DNA of 64,000 nucleotides, taken from JAXLYX01 sp046351215 (GTDB taxonomy: Bacteria; Myxococcota_A; Polyangia; Polyangiales; Houyiibacteriaceae). The position numbers and the translations under genes are program-made. How positions within the stretch are numbered: the first letter of the stretch is position 1; each line of letters begins with the position of its first letter. Under the pieces are notes generated by a model. The model saw only the letters and a program-made list of their open reading frames with translations, did no database searches and was not told where the DNA came from. This document shows positions 1 through 7,120 of this stretch, piece after piece. The stretch is from NCBI GenBank assembly GCA_046351215.1, contig JAXLYX010000013.1, positions 175,888 through 239,887 of the forward strand, given 5' to 3'.

Positions 1-269
1 TCCGCGTAGCCACCGACGGGAACGCCCACGAAGCATCCCTCGGAGTCGACGGACACCATCGTCTCGACGACCGTGAGTCGGCGGTTCGCGTGGAAGGACT
101 TCTCGGAAAACCGATCGAAGCCCGAAGGCGGCTTCACACATCCCGAGGTCGGCAGCGGATCCGGCGCATGACTGCATCGCGGGGTGCAGCCCGCAGCGAG
201 GAACGGAAAGGCGAGCGCGAACGAGACGAGCGAGGCCGTGATCGCGCGGCGAAGGAAGGAGGAGGACAT
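1..269 (-). CDS. Lipoprotein, N-terminal part (runs off window)
   Basis: The reverse strand reads from an ATG at 269 to the window edge without a stop. The first residues form a classical lipoprotein signal: a short basic start (SSSFLRR), a hydrophobic stretch, and a lipobox ending AAGC at about residue 28. The mature part begins with further cysteines (C33 and C44). It should be secreted and lipid-anchored. A weak AGG lies about 10 bases before the ATG. No family is recognised and the C-terminus is outside the window. Confidence 0.7.
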   Translation of the reverse strand, partial: MSSSFLRRAITASLVSFALAFPFLAAGCTPRCSHAPDPLPTSGCVKPPSGFDRFSEKSFHANRRLTVVETMVSVDSEGCFVGVPVGGYA

Positions 270-383
270 GGATAAGACCTGAAGTCGGCCGGAGCCGAAA
301 ACCGAAGGCTATCACGGCCAACACCACCCCCGCCCTACGCCCTACGGCGGCATTCCGCCCCACTCCATGCCATCGTTCCCTCG

Positions 384-1496
384 ATGAGCTCCCTCGACGT
401 CACCCAGCCGGACCAGCTCCGCGAGGCGATCGCCCGCGAAGAGATCGCGCGCGTCGCGAGCGCGTACCAGGCCGGCGATCCGAGCCACGAAGATGCGATC
501 GGCTCGCTCGACGACGCCTCGCTCCGCGCGCTCGCGCACGCGCCCCGGACGCTCGCGATCCTGCACCACGCGGCGGTCGGTCTGATGGCGCGCGACGCGT
601 ATCCGGCGGCGCATCGGATCTTCGACGTGCTGGTGGAGCTCCCGCTCGACGACGCCTCGATCGCGTCGAACGCGCTCTACGCGGTGATGGACGACAACCA
701 CCACCTCGGGCCGATGCCGGAGCGCGCCTCGCGCTACCTGGCGCGTGCGCTCCCCGCGGCTCGCCGCCATCCGGCGATCTTCTACAACGCCGCTCTCGTC
801 GCGGCCGAGCTCGGAGACGTCGAGACCGCGCTCGCCCACGTCCGCGATGCCATCCGCTACGGCCATCCGAGGGTCGAGGCGTTCCGCCGCGAGCCCGCGC
901 TCCGCGCCCTCCTCGCGGACGCGCGCTTCACCGACGCGCTCGTCGATCCCGAGCTCCGCCGTCAGCGGGCCGCCCGCGAGTGGCCCCGTCCCGAGACGCC
1001 GATCGATTGGGAATCGATCTTCGAGGAGGCGCATCCCCTCCCCGGCGCGACCGTCGCCGAGCTCGGCACGCTGCACGACCTCGCCGAGCCGATCCGCGAG
1101 GACGAGCTCTCCTCGAGCCTCTTCGACGACGAAGCCCGCGCGGCCGCGCTCGCCTGGACGCTCCCCACGAACCCGCCCCCGATCGCCTACGTCGACTTCC
1201 TCCGGTACTCGAACGGCGGGAACTTCCGGAACGGCGCGCGCCACTTCCGCCCCTTCTTCCCGGCCGACACCCTCCGCCGGATGATGCTCACCTACGGCAT
1301 CCCCGAAGAGATGCCCGGCGTCCTCCCCTTCGCCTTCGACGGCGGCGGCGTCTTCCTCGCCTTCGACCTCCGCGAGCCCTCCGCGAACGGCGAGTCCCCC
1401 ATCGTCGCCTTCCACTCGAGCACGCCCGTGTGGGAAGAAGCGTCCCACGTCGCGAGCTCGTTCGAGGAGCTCTGCCGGGGGAAGACCTCGTACTGA
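384..1496 (+). CDS. TPR-like protein with C-terminal SMI1/KNR4 (SUKH) domain
   Basis: A 370-residue soluble protein. The N-terminal half is alpha-helical and reads like degenerate TPR repeats (for example the segment with HPAIFYNAALVAAELGD near residue 130). The last 110 residues look like a SUKH/SMI1-KNR4 domain: YVDFLRYSNGG, then a small acidic strand with PFAFDGGGVFLAFDLRE, a hydrophobic strand ending in the W of PVWEEA, and the closing SFEELCRG helix. SUKH proteins are best known as immunity proteins in toxin loci, but many are free-standing. No toxin gene lies beside it, so an immunity role is only possible. Same-strand genes follow after about 165 bases. Confidence 0.75.
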   Translation: MSSLDVTQPDQLREAIAREEIARVASAYQAGDPSHEDAIGSLDDASLRALAHAPRTLAILHHAAVGLMARDAYPAAHRIFDVLVELPLDDASIASNALYAVMDDNHHLGPMPERASRYLARALPAARRHPAIFYNAALVAAELGDVETALAHVRDAIRYGHPRVEAFRREPALRALLADARFTDALVDPELRRQRAAREWPRPETPIDWESIFEEAHPLPGATVAELGTLHDLAEPIREDELSSSLFDDEARAAALAWTLPTNPPPIAYVDFLRYSNGGNFRNGARHFRPFFPADTLRRMMLTYGIPEEMPGVLPFAFDGGGVFLAFDLREPSANGESPIVAFHSSTPVWEEASHVASSFEELCRGKTSY

Positions 1497-1661
1497 GGGC
1501 CGGCCTGGGCCTCGTTCCGTCCCTCCTCCATGCGAGGGAAGATCGGGAGCCAACCCCGCGGAATCACGCACGTCTCACATCCGTGCGATGGAGCTTCCAT
1601 CGCCCGAGACGCACCTAGGGGACGTGCGTCCGAACCTCTCGGCGCACGCCGGAGGTGGACC

Positions 1662-2042
1662 GTGGCGAGAGACAGCGATTCCCAGGGAAGCACGACGTGG
1701 CCCGTGGCCGTGGCCTCGGCCGCCGTGACCATGGCCGTCGTCGTGACGGCGGCGACGGCGCTCGGCTGGCTCCGGCCGCCCGAGCCCGCGCAGCGAGCCA
1801 CCCCTCGCGAGGTGACCCCCCCGACGTCCCCCAATTCGGGACACGCGGCCGATCCCCCGGGCTCGGAGATCGTGCTCGTCCCCGTCGCCCCGACCTCGGC
1901 CCCCTCGGCCGTGGAGCCCATGCCGGCGGAGGGCCCCCTTCCCGAAGACGAGCTCCTCGTCGCGGAGTGGGACGACGACGAGGGCGAGCACCACCACCGC
2001 GAGCACCACGGTCACCACGAGGAGCACGACGATGACGACTGA
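1662..2042 (+). CDS. Small single-pass membrane protein with His/Asp-rich tail
   Basis: A GTG start at 1662 is chosen because a GGAGGTGG ribosome site lies just upstream and the hydrophobic segment then sits near the N-terminus. The product is 126 residues: a short polar start, one transmembrane helix (about residues 13-35), a proline-rich linker, then a striking tail of alternating Asp, Glu and His (from about residue 103). Such a tail could bind divalent metal ions, but nothing proves it. The stop overlaps the next gene by 11 bases, so it is the first gene of a coupled run with the small protein at 2032, apbE at 2412 and the ferric-reductase-like gene at 3304. Family unknown. Confidence 0.65.
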   Translation: MARDSDSQGSTTWPVAVASAAVTMAVVVTAATALGWLRPPEPAQRATPREVTPPTSPNSGHAADPPGSEIVLVPVAPTSAPSAVEPMPAEGPLPEDELLVAEWDDDEGEHHHREHHGHHEEHDDDD

Positions 2043-2412
2043 GCCCCGCACGGCGACGCCGCGGAGGCCGAAGCCGCTCGTCGCGCTGCCCGAGAGCTCG
2101 TTGCGCCTCTACGCGATCGCGATCCTCGCGACGATGTACGTCGTCGCGTTCCTCGCGCTCGAGACGCCCGCCGAGGAGCCCGTGGCCGAGGCCGAGGTCG
2201 CGCCCGCGGAGGTCGTGGTGCCCCTCGAGAGCCCGGCCGAGCGTCGGACCGTCTGGTGGAGCGAGCTCCCGGTCGAGCGTCGACCCGCGCTCGCGCTGCC
2301 TCCGGGGCTTCGCGTCGTCGAGCCCGGCACGGAGCCGCCGGTCGTCGCCTCGGCGGCGCCCGTCCGCGTGAGCCGCGCCCGTCCTCGCCGCCTCCGCACG
2401 AGGAGCTCGTGA
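2032..2412 (+). CDS. Small single-pass membrane protein
   Basis: 126 residues with one predicted transmembrane helix (about residues 25-43, LRLYAIAILATMYVVAFLAL) followed by an acidic, proline-rich region and a basic C-terminus. No known domain is recognised. Its ATG lies inside the end of the preceding gene and its TGA overlaps the ATG of apbE by one base (TGATG), so it is certainly read as part of the same transcript. A role as an anchor or partner of the flavin/electron-transfer proteins is inference from position only. Confidence 0.65.
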   Translation: MTTEPRTATPRRPKPLVALPESSLRLYAIAILATMYVVAFLALETPAEEPVAEAEVAPAEVVVPLESPAERRTVWWSELPVERRPALALPPGLRVVEPGTEPPVVASAAPVRVSRARPRRLRTRSS

Positions 2413-3311
2413 TGCACGTCTTCCATGCGATGGGCACCGAGGTCTCGGTCGTGCTTCCCGATGCGACGGAAGCTCGCGAGGCCGAGCTCGCGCACGCCGT
2501 GGCCTCGCTCTTCGCGGAGAACGAGCGACGCTTCAGTCGCTTCGATCCGGAGAGCGAGCTCTCGCGCCTCAATCGCACGAGCTCGCCGCTCGTCGTCTCG
2601 GCCTCGCTCTTCGCGATGCTCCTCCGCGCACGCACGCATGCCGAGCGGACCTCGGGGCTCTTCGATCCGGGCATCGGCGCCGCGCTCGTCGCCGCGGGCT
2701 ACGACCGAAGCTTCGCGCCGGGCGCGCTCGATCGCGCGGAGGCCATGTCTTCGTCTCGGAGGGCCTCGATCCTCGAGCTCGAGCTCGATCCCGAGACGCG
2801 CACGGTTCGTCGTCCCTCGCACGTGCGGCTCGACCTCGGCGGCCTCGTGAAGGGTGTCACCGTCGACGCCGCGAGCGCGCTCCTTCCCGCGGATGCGGCG
2901 ATCGACGCGGGCGGCGATGCGATCCTCCGAGGGAACGGCGATGCGGACGGCGGCTGGCTCGTCGACGTCGAAGACCCGGCCGACGCGGAGGAGAGCCTGC
3001 TCACGCTCCGCCTCCGCGATCGCGCCGTCGCGACGAGCGCACCGAACCGACGCCGCTGGAGGCGCGGGGACGGTGAGGCGCACCACCTCGTCGATCCGCG
3101 GACGGGCCTTCCCGCGCAGACGGATCTCGCGCAGGTCACGATCGTGGCCGAGACCACCGAGCGCGCGGAGGTCTTCTGCAAGGCCGCATTCCTCCTCGGC
3201 GAGCACGGAGCACGCACGCTCGTCGAGGAGTCCGAGGACCTCGGCGCCGTGCTCGTACGGCGGGACGGAACGTGGCTCGCGCTCGGAGCGCTGGAGGTGA
3301 TCGATGCGTAG
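2412..3311 (+). CDS. apbE: FAD:protein FMN transferase (ApbE family)
   Basis: 299 residues. ApbE enzymes move FMN from FAD to a threonine of a target protein, with Mg2+. Family marks visible here are MGTEVSVVLPD at the start, the conserved LDLGGLVKG block (about residues 140-148), DAGGD (165-169) and HHLVDPRTGLPA (224-235), the metal/flavin-binding strand. No signal peptide is seen, so it should act in the cytoplasm, unlike the many periplasmic lipoprotein ApbEs. The ATG overlaps the previous stop by one base; the end overlaps the next gene by 8 bases. An open frame extends upstream of 2412, but family similarity starts here. No FMN_bind substrate protein is encoded in this operon. Confidence 0.9.
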   Translation: MHVFHAMGTEVSVVLPDATEAREAELAHAVASLFAENERRFSRFDPESELSRLNRTSSPLVVSASLFAMLLRARTHAERTSGLFDPGIGAALVAAGYDRSFAPGALDRAEAMSSSRRASILELELDPETRTVRRPSHVRLDLGGLVKGVTVDAASALLPADAAIDAGGDAILRGNGDADGGWLVDVEDPADAEESLLTLRLRDRAVATSAPNRRRWRRGDGEAHHLVDPRTGLPAQTDLAQVTIVAETTERAEVFCKAAFLLGEHGARTLVEESEDLGAVLVRRDGTWLALGALEVIDA

Positions 3312-3975
3312 GAAGCTCCTCGTCGGAAGCCTGCTCGGGCTCGTCACCACGGCCGTCGCGGCCTCCGTGCTCGCGCGCCTCGGATGGATCGCGCTCGCGA
3401 TCCCACGGCCCGAAGGTCCCACGCTCTGGACCGCGTCGCGCGCCTCGGGCCTCGTCGCCTTCGTCGCGCTCTCGCTCGACGCGATCCTCGGCCTCTCGAT
3501 CTCGACGGGCGTCGGCGATCGCATCTTCGCGCGCGGCTCGAACGTCGCCCTGCATCGCTTCCTCTCGAGCGCCTCGCTCGCGCTCGTGGCCGCGCACGTC
3601 GTCCTCCTGATCGGCGATCCCTTCGTCGGCTTCGACGCGATCGACGCCGTCGTCCCCTTCGTCACCGACTACCGCCCTCTCGCCGTCGGCGCGGGCAGCC
3701 TCGCCGCGTACGGAGCGTTCGTTCTCCACGCGAGCTTCGACGCGAGAGCGCGCATCGGCGCCGCCGCGTGGAAGAAGCTCCATCGCCTCTCCTTCCTCGT
3801 GTACCTGCTCGCGCTCGGCCACGGCCTCTTCGCCGGCAGCGACACGGGCAAGGGCCTCGTGCCGTGGCTCTACCTCGCCTCGGCGAGCGCCGTCGGCTTC
3901 CTCGCCCTGCGCCGCTTCGCGAGCCCCGAGGGCGATCGGAGCTCGCCACGGACTCCGAGCACCGCAGCGAAGTGA
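3304..3975 (+). CDS. Ferric-reductase-like transmembrane protein
   Basis: 223 residues, almost all hydrophobic, with about six helices. The pattern matches the ferric-reductase-like transmembrane domain (the b-type haem membrane module also seen in MsrQ and NOX proteins). Histidines sit inside helices, for example ALHRFLSS and VAAHVVLLIG in the middle and KLHRLSFLVYLLALGHGLF in the fifth helix, which is the usual spacing for bis-His haem ligands. Overlap of 8 bases with apbE shows coupling. Together the operon suggests a membrane flavin/haem electron-transfer unit; direction and acceptor are unknown. A weak stem follows at about 3990, without a T tract. Confidence 0.8.
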   Translation: MRRKLLVGSLLGLVTTAVAASVLARLGWIALAIPRPEGPTLWTASRASGLVAFVALSLDAILGLSISTGVGDRIFARGSNVALHRFLSSASLALVAAHVVLLIGDPFVGFDAIDAVVPFVTDYRPLAVGAGSLAAYGAFVLHASFDARARIGAAAWKKLHRLSFLVYLLALGHGLFAGSDTGKGLVPWLYLASASAVGFLALRRFASPEGDRSSPRTPSTAAK

Positions 3976-4066
3976 CCCGGGCTGACTCTGCACGGGCGAC
4001 CGTGTCCGTGCGAGTCTATGCGGGTGCGTGGCGGCCTCCGCGCCACGACCCTAAGGGGCGTCAGCG

Positions 4067-5671
4067 ATGCAGGAATTCGACTACGTGGTCGTCGGCGGAG
4101 GCTCCGCCGGCTGTGTCGTGGCCAGCAGGCTCAGCGAAGACGCCTCGGTGAGCGTCTGCCTCCTCGAGGCCGGCGGCGACGGCAAGGACGCCCTCATCCG
4201 CGCCCCGTTCGGCTTCGCCTTCGCCGTCCCGCGCGGAATCAACAGCTGGCACTACGAGACCGTCCCGCAGCCCGGCTTCCACGGACGTCGCGGCTTCCAG
4301 CCGCGCGGCAAGGCCCTCGGCGGCTCGAGCACGCTGAACGCGATGATCTACGCGCGCGGTCCGGCCTGGGACTACGACCACTGGGCCGAGCTCGGGAATC
4401 CCGGCTGGTCCTACGCGGACGTGCTCCCCTACTTCAAGCGCTCCGAGAACAACGAGATCCACCGCGACTCGCCCTACCACGGCGTCGGCGGCCCGCTGAA
4501 CGTCACGAACCTCCAGAGCCCGAGCCCGCTCAACGAGGTCTTCCTCGATGCGTGCAAGTCGCAGGGCCATCCCTTCAATCCCGACTACAACGGCGAGCGC
4601 CACGCCGGCTGCTACCACGTGCAGGTCACGCAGAAGGACGGCGAGCGCCACAGCGCCGCCGCGGCGTTCATCCATCCGAACCTCGGTCGTCCGAACCTCG
4701 ACGTCCGGACGTCCGCCCACACCACGCGCCTCCTCTTCGAGGGCAAGCGCGCCGTCGGCGTCGAATACGTCCGCGGCGGCGAGACGACGCGCGTGAGGGC
4801 CCGCCGCGAAATCGTGATGAGCTCGGGCGCGTTCGGCTCCCCGCAGATCCTGATGGCCTCGGGAGTCGGCGCCGGTCGCGAGCTCCAGCGCCTCGGCATC
4901 GAGGTGGTGCACGACCTGCCCGGCGTCGGCCAGAACCTCCAGGACCACATCTCCGCGCTCCTCGTCTACCGCTCGCCCGGCAACTACGACACCGTCGGCA
5001 TCTCGCCCGTCGGCATCGCGAAGGTCCTGCGCGGCATCTGGGACTGGCGCACGAAGCGCAAGGGCCTCGTCACGAGCTGCCTCGCCGAGTCGGGCGTCTA
5101 CTACCGCACCGATCCCTCGGTCGAGGTCGCCGACATGGAGATGGAGCTCCTCATCGGCATCGCCGACGACCACGGCCGCAAGAACCACGTCGGCCACGGC
5201 TACTCGGCCCACCTCCTCCTCGCGCGCCCGAAGAGCCTCGGCGAGGTGCGCCTGCGCACGCCCGACACGCGCGACGCCCCGCTCATCGACCCGCGCTACT
5301 TCAGCGATCCCTACGACATGCCCACGCTCGTGAAGGGCACGCAGCTCGCGCTCGACATCATGAACGACCGCGCCTTCGATCCCTACCGCGGCGAGATGCT
5401 GATCCACTACGACCGCAGCGATCCCGCCCAGATCGAAGAGACCCTCCGCAACCACGCCGACACCGAGTACCACGTCTGCGGAACCTGCCGCATGGGCCCC
5501 GACAGCGACGCCACGGCGGTGGTCGATGCCCGCCTCCGCGTGAAGGGCGTGGAGGGGCTGCGGGTGGCGGATGCCTCGATCATGCCGCGCGTGACGAGCA
5601 ACAACATCCATGCGCCGGTGCTGATGATCGGCGAGAAGTGCGCGGCGATGATGCGGGAGGATCGGCGGTGA
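4067..5671 (+). CDS. GMC family FAD-dependent alcohol/choline dehydrogenase
   Basis: 534 residues, normal length for the glucose-methanol-choline family. It oxidises an alcohol with FAD. The Rossmann motif VVGGGSAGCVVASRL is at residues 8-22, the ribose-binding Glu in CLLEAGG at 34, and the first GMC signature GKALGGSSTLNAMIYARG at 81-98. The active-site pair is visible as H470 (in EYHVCGTCRMG) and H515 (in SNNIHAPV). The substrate cannot be assigned; the protein is close to the BetA/AlkJ branch by overall motif pattern. AAGGGG lies about 10 bases before the ATG. It stands alone on its transcript. Confidence 0.92.
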   Translation: MQEFDYVVVGGGSAGCVVASRLSEDASVSVCLLEAGGDGKDALIRAPFGFAFAVPRGINSWHYETVPQPGFHGRRGFQPRGKALGGSSTLNAMIYARGPAWDYDHWAELGNPGWSYADVLPYFKRSENNEIHRDSPYHGVGGPLNVTNLQSPSPLNEVFLDACKSQGHPFNPDYNGERHAGCYHVQVTQKDGERHSAAAAFIHPNLGRPNLDVRTSAHTTRLLFEGKRAVGVEYVRGGETTRVRARREIVMSSGAFGSPQILMASGVGAGRELQRLGIEVVHDLPGVGQNLQDHISALLVYRSPGNYDTVGISPVGIAKVLRGIWDWRTKRKGLVTSCLAESGVYYRTDPSVEVADMEMELLIGIADDHGRKNHVGHGYSAHLLLARPKSLGEVRLRTPDTRDAPLIDPRYFSDPYDMPTLVKGTQLALDIMNDRAFDPYRGEMLIHYDRSDPAQIEETLRNHADTEYHVCGTCRMGPDSDATAVVDARLRVKGVEGLRVADASIMPRVTSNNIHAPVLMIGEKCAAMMREDRR

Positions 5672-5834
5672 GGTGAGGGCGGGCGGCGGTTCGGTCACGA
5701 GCCGATCCGTGGTACAGCAAGGGCCGCGGGCGTTGGCCGTGAATGGTCCTGGGCGCGACGCGTTCGCCCACGGATACGCGAGCCGGGTCTTGTCATGCGC
5801 CGCGGGGCGCGGGCAGAGTATCGACTCGACGCGC

Positions 5835-6236
5835 ATGACGAATGCCGACACGCCACGCATCGAGGGATGGCCGATCGTGGAGGTCGCCTACCCGAGTCAG
5901 GTCGCGATCCCCGAGCTCTGCCATGTGATGGACGCGATCGATCGCCTGCTCGAGCGTGGCGAGCCGTTCGCCGTGGTCCATCAGACGACCAGCACGCTCG
6001 ACGGGGCGGCGCGTCGGTACGCCGCCGACCGCGCCCGTGGAAGCGCCGACGCGCGCTCGCGCCACCTCGTCGCGGAGGCCGTCGTGACCAGCTCGCCGCT
6101 CGTGCGGGGCGTGCTCTCGGTGGTCGTGTGGCTCGGGCCGCATCCGAATCCGATCCAGGCGTTCGATGATCTCGAGGCGGCGCGGGAGTGGTGTGGGGGG
6201 AGGATGAGGGAGGGGGTGAGGGTGAGGGGGTCGTGA
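5835..6236 (+). CDS. Small STAS/SEC14-like protein, paralogue A
   Basis: 133 residues from the ATG at 5835, where similarity to its relatives begins; an upstream extension to 5673 is open but looks non-coding. It shares layout with two other genes in this window (53949 and 57597): an N-terminal strand pair, a helix with two leucines, then the motif SSPLVRGVLSVVVWLG, in which S-x-L-V-R-G and a Trp are conserved in the others, and a closing helix (DLEAAREWC). The fold resembles the SpoIIAA-like/STAS group, but this is inference. Function unknown. The C-terminus (RMREGVRVRGS) is encoded by a G-rich low-complexity stretch. Confidence 0.6.
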   Translation: MTNADTPRIEGWPIVEVAYPSQVAIPELCHVMDAIDRLLERGEPFAVVHQTTSTLDGAARRYAADRARGSADARSRHLVAEAVVTSSPLVRGVLSVVVWLGPHPNPIQAFDDLEAAREWCGGRMREGVRVRGS

Positions 6237-6300
6237 GGTCGGGTTGGGTCACGTTGCAGCGGCCGTGGAGTAGCGATCACAGGTGACGCTGCTCGAGGGC

Positions 6301-6320
6301 ATTCCCCGCTCGCGGGGAAT
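6301..6320. repeat. Perfect palindrome (9-bp arms, 2-base loop)
   Basis: The arms attccccgc and gcggggaat are exact reverse complements around a TC loop. It resembles a CRISPR repeat stem but occurs once, with no spacers, so it is not an array. It could be a hairpin terminator without a T tract, or a protein-binding site. Confidence 0.6.
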
Positions 6321-6356
6321 CGGCACGTCTTCGGGGAGCGGTAACCTCAACCGTCC

Positions 6357-6575
6357 ATGTCTCTGCTCGTTCTCCTCGGCGCCGCGCCGATGGGCTACGT
6401 CGCAGGAGCCGATAGAGTGCGCTGCCATCTCTCTTACACGGAGGCGTGTATCCCAACGCCGCCACCGGATTCGAACCGCCGCGCTCTCAACGTCTGCGAC
6501 CTCCATGTCGTATGCGAGGCTCCGCACCGTCTAGATCGGGATTGCGATGGGACCGCGCGCGAGTGCCCGATTTGA
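6357..6575 (+). pseudogene. Possible decayed Excalibur-like secreted peptide
   Basis: A 72-codon frame. It starts with a short hydrophobic segment (SLLVLLGAAP) and later shows YTEACIPTPPPD and PHRLDRDCDGT, which resemble the C-IP-PPPD and DPH-DRDGDG pieces of Excalibur-type calcium-binding repeats. The usual linking cysteines and spacing are altered (one extra CD, DRDCDGT for DRDGDGT, and ARECPI for ACE), so it may be a frameshifted remnant or a diverged small protein. No good ribosome site. Weak call. Confidence 0.3.
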
Positions 6576-7009
6576 GTGGAGCAGTTGGGAGCGATGCGGG
6601 CCGAGCACGTTCGGTCGCGACAAATCGAAGCGGCGGGGTTGGGGCAGGGTGAGTCTTGCGGGCGCGCGCGGAACGATGCCGTCTGCCGTGTGACACCTCT
6701 AAGCCGATGCACGAGACGGGACACCAGCCACGAGCCTCGAATCGCCACCCTGCTTCGCTCCTGGATGCCGCGCGTGGTTACGCCGATCGGAGGAGGTCCT
6801 CACCGAGACTTGCCCGAATTGCGTAGAGCCGGGTGAACTGGAACGCGCCAAGACCATGGACTGACAGTGTGAGCCGTTTGTAAAGTCGTCGCTGCCGTTT
6901 GCCGGTGGCTACTTCGTGGGAGTCTTAATTTGTGGCCCCTGACCATCATGAACCTCGTCGGCAAGCCACTGAAGGGCTGCGCGCGCTCCCCGAGCGCAAG
7001 GGCAGGAGC

Positions 7010-7120
7010 ATGCCGAAACAGGTGATGTGCATGCTCGACCTCACATGCGCGTCCGAGAGCGGCACGACTACCTTCGACCAGGAGGCCGATGCGGAAACCG
7101 ACGACAAGGAGCGCCGATGA
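7010..7120 (+). CDS. Possible short leader peptide before the GTPase gene
   Basis: A 36-codon frame whose TGA overlaps the ATG of the dynamin-like gene (ATGA at 7117), the arrangement expected for translational coupling. AGGAG lies only one base before its ATG, which is too close, so the true start may be elsewhere in the longer open frame from 6932. The C-terminal half is strongly acidic. No family recognised. It may be chance. Confidence 0.3.
   Translation: MPKQVMCMLDLTCASESGTTTFDQEADAETDDKERR

Larger units (their letters stand above)
6237..7009. other. Intergenic left edge of accessory island
   Basis: About 770 bases with no convincing intact gene. Base composition drops compared with the genes to the left and stays mixed through to nrdJ. 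It contains one perfect 20-base palindrome (6301-6320) and a decayed small Cys-rich frame (6357-6575). It marks the switch from core-like genes to the IS-rich island. Confidence 0.5.

Noticed and set aside
6301..6320. Palindrome resembling a CRISPR repeat
   Set aside because: Only one copy is present; there are no spaced repeats and no cas genes in the window.
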